Positions 1 through 5,572 of a stretch of DNA of 6,071 bases are shown piece by piece. The notes below the pieces were generated by a model. That model was not told where the DNA came from. It searched no databases and saw only the letters and a program-made list of their open reading frames with translations. The position numbers and the translations under genes were made by a program. Source of the stretch: an uncultured Clostridia bacterium (lineage in GTDB: Bacteria > Bacillota > Clostridia > Oscillospirales > CAG-272); contig CAJONA010000163.1 of assembly GCA_905235755.1 (NCBI GenBank), forward strand, positions 1 to 6,071, read 5' to 3'. Position 1 is the stretch's first letter; each line of letters starts with the position of its first letter.

Positions 1-486
1 GCCGTCGTCGTACGTGTCGACAAGAAGATCCTCGACGCCGCGCACGTTGCCCGCGACCGTCGCGGGACCGACGCAAAGCGTCATGGGATATATCGAGTCG
101 TTGAGCGTTTTTGCGTATGCCGTCGCTTCGACAATGTCGTACATACGGCGCACGTCCTTCGTTTTCAGCGGTTTCAGTTTTGAAACGCCGCCGATGTCGT
201 CGAGAGCGTATTTTCTGACGGTCGGAAGCTTTTCTTCGTAAAATTCGATCTTCGAGCCGAAGCCCTCTGCCTCACGCGTCAGGTCGGACGCTATCTGGAT
301 ATAATCGAGGCCGAGGTCGGCGGCGGCTATCGCCGCGGATTCCGCCATGAGCGTCGGATTCAGGCAATATGTATCGACGCCGATGCCGGTGTACTGCGTG
401 ACTACGCTTCCCACTATCGTCAGATTTGGTCTCATATCCGTCTTTTCGCCGCGGATATAAGAATCGAGTCTTTCTTTACCTGTCAT
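1..486 (-). CDS. Uroporphyrinogen decarboxylase-fold protein (MtaA/CmuA-like methyltransferase family), 3' end outside window
   Basis: I translated this frame by hand. It is open for 162 codons from ATG at 486 to the window edge, so the C-terminal half is missing. The N-terminus has the family pattern ERLDSYIRGEKTD (5-17), where UroD-like proteins usually read RxxxxxxGxxxDRxP. It continues with an alternating helix and strand pattern and the segment CVGPATVAGNVRGVEDLL (138-155), which resembles the GPxTxAxxxxGxEDLL block of UroD-fold enzymes. The arginine-rich MRQAGR motif that true HemE carries near its N-terminus is absent, so heme synthesis is unlikely. Relatives move methyl groups to or from corrinoid proteins, but the zinc-ligand region that would show this lies beyond the edge. 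The ribosome site GGAGA (493-497) follows the mannosidase stop directly and only 11 bases separate the genes, so they are co-transcribed and probably translationally coupled. Fold family: fairly sure. Reaction: unknown. Confidence 0.75.
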   Translation of the reverse strand, partial: MTGKERLDSYIRGEKTDMRPNLTIVGSVVTQYTGIGVDTYCLNPTLMAESAAIAAADLGLDYIQIASDLTREAEGFGSKIEFYEEKLPTVRKYALDDIGGVSKLKPLKTKDVRRMYDIVEATAYAKTLNDSIYPMTLCVGPATVAGNVRGVEDLLVDTYDDG

Positions 487-497
487 AATTTTTCTCC

Positions 498-2996
498 TTA
501 TATTTCTCTTTCCATCAGGTCTGTCTGACGGACTTTTTTTGTCGCTATGTCGATAAGCACCGTTTTTATCTCAAAACCGCCGAGTTCAAATTCCTCCGAG
601 AAATCTATCGCGGGGAGCGTGAGCGTCGTCGCGCGCTTCTCTGCCGTCGGGTTGAACAGGCGAATGACGAACCCGTCGCTCTTTTCGGCTTTTTTGAACA
701 CCGCGAGCGTGATCACGTCGTCGGAGAGCTTTGCAAACGGTCTTATCGAGTTTTCGACGGACGCGTCGCATCCCGTCGGGAAGAACGACAGCGCCATCGG
801 CGCTTCGGAGAACGCGTTTGCTTCGCGTTCTATCTTTTCGGCGCGAAGGGCGGCGACGCCGCCGTCGAGCACGAACGTGTAGTCATGCTCGCCCTGATCT
901 ATAAACGGTGAGAAGCGGTCCTGCTCCATGATGTACGGCTTGCGCACCGAAAAGTCGCTCTTGCCGGCGGAATATCCGGGTGAACGCAGGAGCGTTATGC
1001 GCAGCTCATTGCCGTCGTAGTCGGAGCCGTACGTGCCGTCGTTGATGACCGAAAGCGCCGCCGTGCCGTCGGTTATGAGATTCCATTTCTGGCTGACCAT
1101 TTCGTCGCCGTTGGTGAGGAGGTTTTCGCTGCCGTACGCAGTCTGCCCGATGAACTTGCCGTCCTTTACAGTCGGGAGCGCGAGCTTTAACATAGTCATT
1201 TTTTCGTTCCAGTAGACTTTTTCTTTCACGGTGAACGACGTGCCGTGCTTTGAGAGGATATATCTGCGCGCGATGAACGAATTGCCGAATTTGAACAGCG
1301 CCTCGACGACGGTACGGACGTCGCCGTCCTCGATGATGCGGACGGGCGCGGGGCGCGAGCCGTCGATGATGCCCGAAAATGCCGCCGCCTCGTCCGCGTC
1401 CATGAGCTTGAATTCGCCCTTGACGCTGCGGAACGATTTTTCTTTGTGCGCCCACGAGTTTTCGTCGTCGCATATAGCGAGCGGACGCAGCGAATTTTTA
1501 AATAATATCTCTTTGCCGCCGACGGTGTAGCCGTCGACAAGACCTGTTTTCGTATTTATTTTGACCGTCATCTCGCCGTTGTCGAAAACTAAAGCGTCGC
1601 CGCTCGGCTGCGCGATCGGGGCGGGATTGTTTTCGAGCTTTATCTTTATGTCAAAGCGAGACATCGCTCCGGCGGGAAGAGTTGCGCGGAACACGCTCTT
1701 GATGCGCCAGTCGACGTTGAAGTTCGACATCTCGTGCTCGCGCTGTGACGGTATCTCGACGCCGCAAGAGTAGACGTGCGGCACGGAATACAGCTCTTTG
1801 TTCTTGTTCTGATCGGGCAGGTTGTACTCGACCTCGACCGTTTGCTCTATGTCAAACGGGTGCGGATTATATACAAATACGGGTATCTCGCCGTCGTTTG
1901 CCTTCTTTTTGTCCGAGCAGAGCGCGAGGAACGCCTTTATTTTTTCTTGTCTGAGCTCCGTCAGACCGTGTCCCGCGACGCCCTCGGCGTATTTGCCGAC
2001 AGGCTCGACGGACGAGCCCGGGAGTATATCGTGAAATTCAAGCCACAGCAAGTCTTTTGTCGCTTTTTCAAACGCATCCGCCGGATAATCCGACACGCCC
2101 GACATCAGCGCGTGCGCGACGAGCTTTTCCGTCATGTAAAGCTCGTTTTCGAGCTTGCGATGAAGCTGTTTTATGCGACTCATCGTCGTGTAGCATCCAG
2201 TGTAACGCGGATTCATTAGCCCGTCGTAGTCGGGCAGCGTTTCCGTCTTTGTCAGCTCGTCGAAATATTTTTCGGGCGTCGAATGGATGAGGTTAAACTC
2301 CTTTTCGCTCGCTTTGAGAGCCGAGATCTTTTCCATATCTATTCTCGACGGGCCGCCGCCGTGATCGCCTATGCCCCACAGCACCATGCCGACCTTCGCG
2401 CCGCGGTTGAGTTCCATCCAGCCCTTTATCTTCTCGTCCGCTTCGCCGCGGTGAGATTCATAAGAGTTATACGCGCGGCTGCACGCTATCTTCGAGCCGT
2501 CAAAACCTACCCAGTTGAACTGCTCGGCGGGCAGGTCTATCATATCGGGCTCGGGACGGCAGAATATGTACGAATCGTATCCCGCTTTTTTCATAATGTC
2601 GACAAGTCCGCGCGAATGACCGAACGCGTCGAAGTTTATGGCGGTGCGCGGCTCGACGCCGAATTTGTCGATGAAATAATACTTCCCCGCGAGGATCTGG
2701 CGGACAAAACTCTCGCCCGACGGGATATTGCAGTCCGGCTGTATGTACCATCCGCCCATAATGTGCCATTTGCCTTCCTTCACGAGCTTGCGTATGCGCT
2801 CAAAGAGCGCCGCGTCGTTCTTCTCTACCCATTCGTAGAGCATAGCTTCGTTGTGGCAGAAGATGAAGCCGTCGTAATTTTCGCAGAAATCGGCGGCGAC
2901 GCGAAACGTCGAGAGCGTCTCGGCGACGCCTTCCTCGACCTCCCACATCCATACGGGGTCGATGTGCGCGTTGCATATAAGATGAAGATTTTTCAT
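498..2996 (-). CDS. Alpha-mannosidase, glycoside hydrolase family 38
   Basis: This 832-residue protein belongs to GH38, retaining enzymes that remove alpha-linked mannose using a zinc ion. Positions here count from ATG at 2996. The zinc and active-site motifs are all present: HIDPVW (11-16, ligands H11 and D13), GGWYIQPDCNIPSGES (81-96), NFDAFGHS (121-128, with D123 the expected nucleophile and zinc ligand), GDHGGGP (210-216) and FHDILPGSS (321-329, ligand H322). The GCYTTMSRIKQLHRKLENEL block (267-286) belongs to the three-helix middle domain. The remaining 450 or so residues fit the beta-rich C-terminal domains. Length is normal for bacterial members. There is no signal peptide or membrane segment, so it should act in the cytoplasm on imported oligosaccharides. 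The frame also opens at a TTG at 3008, but the Shine-Dalgarno sequence lies just downstream of that TTG and serves the ATG. It heads an operon with the UroD-fold gene. Linkage specificity cannot be read from the sequence, and no transporter is in view. Confidence 0.93.
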   Translation of the reverse strand: MKNLHLICNAHIDPVWMWEVEEGVAETLSTFRVAADFCENYDGFIFCHNEAMLYEWVEKNDAALFERIRKLVKEGKWHIMGGWYIQPDCNIPSGESFVRQILAGKYYFIDKFGVEPRTAINFDAFGHSRGLVDIMKKAGYDSYIFCRPEPDMIDLPAEQFNWVGFDGSKIACSRAYNSYESHRGEADEKIKGWMELNRGAKVGMVLWGIGDHGGGPSRIDMEKISALKASEKEFNLIHSTPEKYFDELTKTETLPDYDGLMNPRYTGCYTTMSRIKQLHRKLENELYMTEKLVAHALMSGVSDYPADAFEKATKDLLWLEFHDILPGSSVEPVGKYAEGVAGHGLTELRQEKIKAFLALCSDKKKANDGEIPVFVYNPHPFDIEQTVEVEYNLPDQNKNKELYSVPHVYSCGVEIPSQREHEMSNFNVDWRIKSVFRATLPAGAMSRFDIKIKLENNPAPIAQPSGDALVFDNGEMTVKINTKTGLVDGYTVGGKEILFKNSLRPLAICDDENSWAHKEKSFRSVKGEFKLMDADEAAAFSGIIDGSRPAPVRIIEDGDVRTVVEALFKFGNSFIARRYILSKHGTSFTVKEKVYWNEKMTMLKLALPTVKDGKFIGQTAYGSENLLTNGDEMVSQKWNLITDGTAALSVINDGTYGSDYDGNELRITLLRSPGYSAGKSDFSVRKPYIMEQDRFSPFIDQGEHDYTFVLDGGVAALRAEKIEREANAFSEAPMALSFFPTGCDASVENSIRPFAKLSDDVITLAVFKKAEKSDGFVIRLFNPTAEKRATTLTLPAIDFSEEFELGGFEIKTVLIDIATKKVRQTDLMEREI

Positions 2997-3001
2997 TTGT
3001 T

Positions 3002-3006
3002 CCTCC
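3002..3006 (-). promoter_or_regulatory. Shine-Dalgarno site that fixes the mannosidase start
   Basis: On the minus strand GGAGG is followed by AACAA and then ATG at 2996, a spacing of 5. The in-frame TTG at 3008 overlaps the upstream flank of this site and has no ribosome site of its own. It would also lie only about 7 bases from the predicted transcription start. The ATG is therefore preferred. Confidence 0.85.
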
Positions 3007-3021
3007 AAGGCAAAATCAGAT

Positions 3022-3051
3022 AATATACAGTATAATCTTTACGTTTTTCAA
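3022..3051 (-). promoter_or_regulatory. Predicted SigA-type promoter for the mannosidase/UroD-fold operon
   Basis: On the minus strand there is a -35 TTGAAA (3046-3051), an 18-base spacer and a -10 TATATT (3022-3027), five of six consensus bases at each. Transcription would begin near 3015 and leave a leader of about 19 bases that just contains the GGAGG site. A TATACT lies a few bases upstream as an alternative -10, but it lacks a good -35. Prediction from pattern only. Confidence 0.55.
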
Positions 3052-3060
3052 TACTTTTGA

Positions 3061-3085
3061 AAATAAAAAAATTTTTTCGTTTTTT
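3061..3085. other. A/T-tract block between the divergent promoters
   Basis: The block holds A7 directly followed by T6 (3065-3077), then CG and a further T run. Such phased A and T tracts bend DNA and can act as upstream promoter elements. It lies upstream of both predicted -35 boxes, so it could stimulate both promoters or be a binding site. No hairpin of terminator quality is present here. Confidence 0.4.
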
Positions 3086-3088
3086 CTC

Positions 3089-3117
3089 TGTACAAAAGCG
3101 GTGATTTATGATAAAAT
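3089..3117 (+). promoter_or_regulatory. Predicted extended -10 SigA-type promoter for the DUF4364 operon
   Basis: The -35 is TGTACA (3089-3094, four of six consensus bases), the spacer is exactly 17 bases and the -10 is TAAAAT (3112-3117, five of six). The bases before the -10 read TGA, giving the TGn extended -10 element, which offsets the weaker -35. Transcription would start near 3124, about 24 bases before the ATG, with the ribosome site GGGAG at 3134-3138. Pattern-based but internally consistent. Confidence 0.6.
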
Positions 3118-3147
3118 TGTGTTATAAACAAAAGGGAGAGAGAACGC

Positions 3148-3729
3148 ATGGCATTCCGTTTTAAAGATAAAAAAGAGATAAAGACTTTCGTTCTTTATCT
3201 GCTCGTACAGATCGACCGCCCGGTAGATATGACGACGCTCAACGACATCGTAATGCAGGACGATTTTGTAAATCAGTTCGATTTTTTCGACGCGTTTTTC
3301 GAGCTTTGCTCGTCGGGCGCGATAAACAAGGAAGACAAAGACGGCAACGTGATCTATTCGCTCTCCTCAAAAGGCAGAGTCGCGGCGCAAATGCTCGAGA
3401 GCGACCTTTCGACGGCCATAAAAGAGCGCAGCGCGCGCTCGGCGATGCGGCTTCTTTCATTCGAGCGCCTCGGTGCGAGGGCGTCGAGCGAGCTCGTCGA
3501 AAAGGACGGCAAATATATGCTTTGCTGCTCGGTTTCCGACAACGGCGGAAAGATACTTTCCATCGAGCTGTCGCCCGACACGAAGCGCCACGCCGAAACG
3601 ATGAAGCATAATTTCGACGAGCGGCCCGAATTTGTATATCGCGCGCTGCTCGGCGTGCTGACGGGCGACATAAACTATCTCGCGGATTCGTGGATAGCCG
3701 ACGAGGACGCACCCGACGACGAAGAATAA
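3148..3729 (+). CDS. DUF4364 family protein (winged-helix, Clostridia-type)
   Basis: The 193-residue sequence matches DUF4364, a family found mainly in Clostridia. The N-terminus has the family's typical run: an IKTFVLYLL helix (11-19), DRPVDMTTLNDIVMQDDFVN (23-42) and FDFFDAFFELCSSGAI (44-59). A short hairpin with VIYSLSSKGR (68-77) then completes a winged-helix fold like that of DNA-binding regulators. Residues 85-180 form a second alpha/beta region, and the protein ends in an acidic tail (184-193). There is no membrane segment, so it is cytoplasmic. The ATG at 3148 has GGGAG 9 bases upstream and a plausible promoter. It is first in a three-gene operon, divergent from the mannosidase operon. 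A role as transcription factor is inferred from the fold; I know of no established target. It could regulate its own promoter and the facing one. Confidence 0.8.
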   Translation: MAFRFKDKKEIKTFVLYLLVQIDRPVDMTTLNDIVMQDDFVNQFDFFDAFFELCSSGAINKEDKDGNVIYSLSSKGRVAAQMLESDLSTAIKERSARSAMRLLSFERLGARASSELVEKDGKYMLCCSVSDNGGKILSIELSPDTKRHAETMKHNFDERPEFVYRALLGVLTGDINYLADSWIADEDAPDDEE

Positions 3730-3736
3730 CATCCAC

Positions 3737-3741
3737 GGAGG
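3737..3741 (+). promoter_or_regulatory. Shine-Dalgarno site that fixes the DUF4886 start
   Basis: GGAGG followed by five A residues precedes ATG at 3747. The same frame is open back to an ATG at 3690, but that start lies inside the DUF4364 gene, has no ribosome site and would add 19 residues, mostly arginine-rich, that do not fit the family. The start at 3747 puts the GNSFS motif at residues 7-11, as expected. Confidence 0.85.
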
Positions 3742-3746
3742 AAAAA

Positions 3747-4487
3747 ATGAACGTACTCGCAATAGGCAACAGCTTTTCACAGGACGCGACGCGCTATCTT
3801 TCGCAGATAGCGGCAAAAAACGGCGATTACTGCCGCACCGTAAACCTATACATAGGCGGCTGTCCGCTCGTCCGCCATTACAATAACCTAATACACGACG
3901 CGCGCGCGTATTCGCTCGAATACGGCGGCGAAACGACGGGATTTTACGTCTCGATAAGGCAGGCGCTCCGCGCCCGCAAGTGGGACGTGATAACGCTCCA
4001 ACAGGTCAGCCACAAGAGCCCGCGATATGAGACGTATCAACCGTATCTCGACGTGCTCGCGGCGGAGTGCCGCCGTCTCTGCCCCGACGCAAAGCTGTAC
4101 ATACATCAGACGTGGGCGTACGAAGACGGCTCAAAAAAGCTCTGCGAAGAGATGAAATATGAAAAAAGCGGCGATATGTTCGCCGACATAAAAAAATCGT
4201 ACGATCTCGCGGCAAAAGCCGTCCACGCCGACGGAATAATACCGTCGGGCAGGACGATGCAGCTTCTCGTCGAAAACGGGCTTGTCGCTCACCGCGACAC
4301 CTTCCACGCAAATCTCGGCTACGGAAGATACGCGCTCGGTCTTGCTTGGTACGGCACGATCTTCGGCGCGGACGTTAAAAAAGACACTTTCTCCGCTCTC
4401 GACGAGCCCGCAGACGAAAAGACGCTCGGCATCTGCCGCGGCGCGGCGGCGCAGGCGTGCGCGGAATACGCGAATTTAACTTATTAA
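3747..4487 (+). CDS. DUF4886 domain protein, SGNH/GDSL-like hydrolase
   Basis: The 246-residue protein matches DUF4886, a family related to SGNH hydrolases (esterases and acetylesterases). It opens with VLAIGNSFSQDA (3-14), where S9 is in the position of the block I nucleophile. YIGGCPLVRHYNN (35-47) corresponds to the block II glycine region. WDVITLQQVSH (79-89), YIHQTWAY (118-125) and IIPSGRTMQ (164-172) are further family blocks. RDTFHANLGYGRYALGLAWY (183-202) carries the block V Asp-x-x-His pair, D184 and H187. There is no signal peptide, so the enzyme should be cytoplasmic and act on imported or intracellular ester-bearing molecules. It begins 17 bases after the DUF4364 stop and ends 18 bases before the deaminase start, so all three are probably one transcript. 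An esterase working on acylated sugars would suit the nearby mannosidase, but that is inference; the substrate is unknown. Confidence 0.82.
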   Translation: MNVLAIGNSFSQDATRYLSQIAAKNGDYCRTVNLYIGGCPLVRHYNNLIHDARAYSLEYGGETTGFYVSIRQALRARKWDVITLQQVSHKSPRYETYQPYLDVLAAECRRLCPDAKLYIHQTWAYEDGSKKLCEEMKYEKSGDMFADIKKSYDLAAKAVHADGIIPSGRTMQLLVENGLVAHRDTFHANLGYGRYALGLAWYGTIFGADVKKDTFSALDEPADEKTLGICRGAAAQACAEYANLTY

Positions 4488-4505
4488 GATCTTTACGGAG
4501 GACGC

Positions 4506-4994
4506 ATGGACCGCACATCAAAAGAAAACTATTATCTCGATATAGCGCAGACGGTAGCGGAGCGCGGCACCTGCCTTCGCAAGTCGTTCGGCGCGATCAT
4601 CGTCAAAAACGACAGCATAATTTCGACGGGCTACAACGGCGCGCCGCGCGGCAGGAAAAACTGCTGTGATCTCGGCGTATGTATGCGCGACAAGCTGAAC
4701 ATACCGCGCGGAGAGAGATACGAACTCTGCCGCTCCGTTCATGCCGAGGCGAACGCGATCATCGCCGCGTCGCGCGAGCAGATGATGGGCTCGACGCTTT
4801 ATATGGCGTGCCTCGACTCGAAGACGGGCGAGCTCGTGCCGAACACATCAAGCTGTATGATGTGCAAGCGTCAGATCATAAACGCGGGGATAGAACGCGT
4901 CGTCGTGCGTGACAACGCCACCGATTTCCGCGTAATAAACGTAGACGACTGGATAGATAACGACGACAGCCTGACGGGCGTTTTCGGATATTGA
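4506..4994 (+). CDS. dCMP deaminase family protein (ComEB-like cytidine/deoxycytidylate deaminase)
   Basis: This 162-residue protein is a zinc-dependent deaminase of the dCMP/ComEB family, which converts dCMP to dUMP and so feeds dTTP synthesis. The family start is clear: IAQTVAERGTCLRKSFGAII (13-32) and TGYNGAPRG (41-49). The catalytic HAE (79-81: zinc ligand H79, proton shuttle E81) and SCMMC (116-120: zinc ligands C117 and C120) follow. The extra cysteines C53, C54, C59 and C75 between the glycine-rich loop and HAE are typical of dCMP deaminases and often hold a second zinc. The residue before CxxC is Ser rather than the near-universal Pro. Length is normal for the family. ATG at 4506 has GGAGG (4497-4501) at a spacing of 4. 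It is the last gene of the operon and a terminator follows 6 bases after its stop. Family call is firm; dCMP as substrate is probable. Confidence 0.9.
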   Translation: MDRTSKENYYLDIAQTVAERGTCLRKSFGAIIVKNDSIISTGYNGAPRGRKNCCDLGVCMRDKLNIPRGERYELCRSVHAEANAIIAASREQMMGSTLYMACLDSKTGELVPNTSSCMMCKRQIINAGIERVVVRDNATDFRVINVDDWIDNDDSLTGVFGY

Positions 4995-5000
4995 TCTTTT

Positions 5001-5033
5001 GGCTGTCCGGCATAGCCGCGACAGCCTGTTTTT
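5001..5033 (+). terminator. Rho-independent terminator of the DUF4364-DUF4886-deaminase operon
   Basis: The stem pairs GGCTGTC (5001-5007) with GACAGCC (5020-5026). Inside it CGGC (5008-5011) pairs with GCCG (5015-5018) around the loop ATA, with one bulged C at 5019. This is an 11-pair GC-rich hairpin followed by TGTTTTT (5027-5033). The minus-strand side has no T tract, so it should act in the plus direction only. Confidence 0.9.
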
Positions 5034-5036
5034 ATC

Positions 5037-5064
5037 AAAAAACCGTTGCGGCAAGCCGCAACGG
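5037..5064 (-). terminator. Rho-independent terminator of spoVG, possibly working in both directions
   Basis: A perfect 9-pair stem joins CCGTTGCGG (5043-5051) to CCGCAACGG (5056-5064) with a 4-base loop. On the minus strand it is followed by six T residues (5037-5042 read in reverse), 6 bases after the spoVG stop. On the plus strand it is followed by CATTTTTC (T5 at 5067-5071), so it may also back up the upstream terminator. Confidence 0.9.
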
Positions 5065-5070
5065 CATTTT

Positions 5071-5370
5071 TCAGACTGTTTCAACCGGCACGGACGTTTC
5101 CTCGTCCGGAACCGTTTTTAAATATTCCTCGTAAGCGGTGATCACCGCCGTTTCTATCGTGGCGCGAGCGCGCGAATTTATCGGGTGAATGATATCGCGG
5201 AATTCCCCGTTCGGATTCTTTTTCGCGGGCATGACCACAAACGTCTTTTCGCCCGAGCTGACGATCTTGACGTCGTGCAAAGCAAGCTCGTTGTCAATGG
5301 TTATCGAGACGACCGCTTTCATCGGTCCTGTTTTGAATATCTTTCTGACTTTTACTTCTGTTACTTCCAT
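5071..5370 (-). CDS. spoVG: SpoVG, septation/sporulation regulator (nucleic-acid-binding)
   Basis: The 99-residue product matches SpoVG over its whole length; the Bacillus subtilis protein has about 97 residues. It begins with MEVTEVKVRKI (1-11) and carries the family signature MPAKKNPNGEFRDIIHPIN (47-65), followed by the C-terminal helix TIETAVITAYEEYL (71-84). SpoVG is a small cytoplasmic protein that binds DNA and RNA. In Bacillus it affects septation and sporulation, and in staphylococci and Listeria it affects cell wall, capsule and virulence genes. The frame is open upstream to 5421, but GAGGAG at 5375-5380 precedes ATG at 5370 with a spacing of 4, and that ATG gives the family N-terminus. 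It stands alone, divergent from murC and convergent with the deaminase operon, with its own terminator. The acidic tail after residue 88 is the variable part of the family. Confidence 0.96.
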   Translation of the reverse strand: MEVTEVKVRKIFKTGPMKAVVSITIDNELALHDVKIVSSGEKTFVVMPAKKNPNGEFRDIIHPINSRARATIETAVITAYEEYLKTVPDEETSVPVETV

Positions 5371-5374
5371 AAAA

Positions 5375-5380
5375 CTCCTC
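5375..5380 (-). promoter_or_regulatory. Shine-Dalgarno site that fixes the spoVG start
   Basis: GAGGAG on the minus strand is followed by TTTT and ATG at 5370. It excludes the longer open frame from 5421, whose 17 extra residues are unlike SpoVG and would be translated across this site. Confidence 0.9.
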
Positions 5381-5438
5381 TTTTCCGGCGCAGTCAGCGG
5401 ACGAGACGCCAAGCGTGTCAATCAAGCGCGTTTTGCTT

Positions 5439-5479
5439 ATTATAGTTATGAAGGCTTTCGCGTTTGTACACATATTATA
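5439..5479 (-). promoter_or_regulatory. Candidate spoVG promoter zone with two TATAAT boxes
   Basis: Two perfect TATAAT hexamers lie on the minus strand at 5439-5444 and 5474-5479. Neither has a convincing TTGACA-like -35 at 16-18 bases, nor a TGn extension. Initiation from the nearer one would leave a leader of about 60 bases. In Bacillus spoVG uses SigH; I looked for the SigH -35/-10 pair and found no clear match. No confident murC promoter was found on the plus strand either. Confidence 0.35.
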
Positions 5480-5491
5480 GCGTGAAATTAT

Positions 5492-5502
5492 GAATATTAT
5501 TC
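5492..5502. repeat. 11-base palindrome in the spoVG/murC divergent region
   Basis: GAATATTATTC is a perfect inverted repeat with 5-base arms around a central T. It lies upstream of both TATAAT boxes of spoVG and about 70 bases before murC, a suitable place for an operator. In such AT-rich DNA a short palindrome may arise by chance, and I do not recognise it as a known regulator's box. Confidence 0.3.
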
Positions 5503-5572
5503 CATTTAAAAGTAATCATTTTTTGAACATTTGTAAAAAGAATGTCGGAAAATGCATTATCGGGGGCTATCT

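Noticed and set aside
1..486. HemE (uroporphyrinogen decarboxylase of heme synthesis) as identity of the left-edge gene
   Set aside because: The N-terminal MRQAGR-type substrate-binding motif of HemE is missing, and no other heme gene is nearby.
2283..3023. A 246-codon open frame on the plus strand opposite the 5' part of the mannosidase gene
   Set aside because: It lies wholly antisense to a clearly conserved GH38 domain, has no ribosome site, and its alanine, arginine and valine-rich product resembles no family. Long antisense frames are expected where GC-ending codons dominate.
3031..3036. A perfect TATAAT on the plus strand between the divergent genes
   Set aside because: There is no -35-like hexamer 16-18 bases upstream, since that DNA is the mannosidase leader. 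The extended -10 promoter at 3089-3117 is better placed for the DUF4364 gene. The box is probably a by-product of the opposite promoter.
3690..3746. An upstream ATG that would extend the DUF4886 gene into the DUF4364 gene
   Set aside because: It has no ribosome site, encodes an arginine-rich stretch unlike the family, and competes with a well-placed GGAGG before ATG 3747.
5415..5424. A TTGACA hexamer on the minus strand upstream of spoVG
   Set aside because: No -10-like sequence lies 16-18 bases downstream; that stretch is GC-rich spoVG leader.
5448..5480. A 10-codon ATG-to-TAG frame between spoVG and murC that could be a leader peptide
   Set aside because: No Shine-Dalgarno sequence precedes it, no attenuator hairpin follows before murC, and no codon run suggests attenuation.
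5531..5560. TTGTAA with CATTAT at 18 bases as a murC promoter
   Set aside because: Both boxes match only four of six bases, and the transcript would begin at or after the murC ribosome site, leaving almost no leader.
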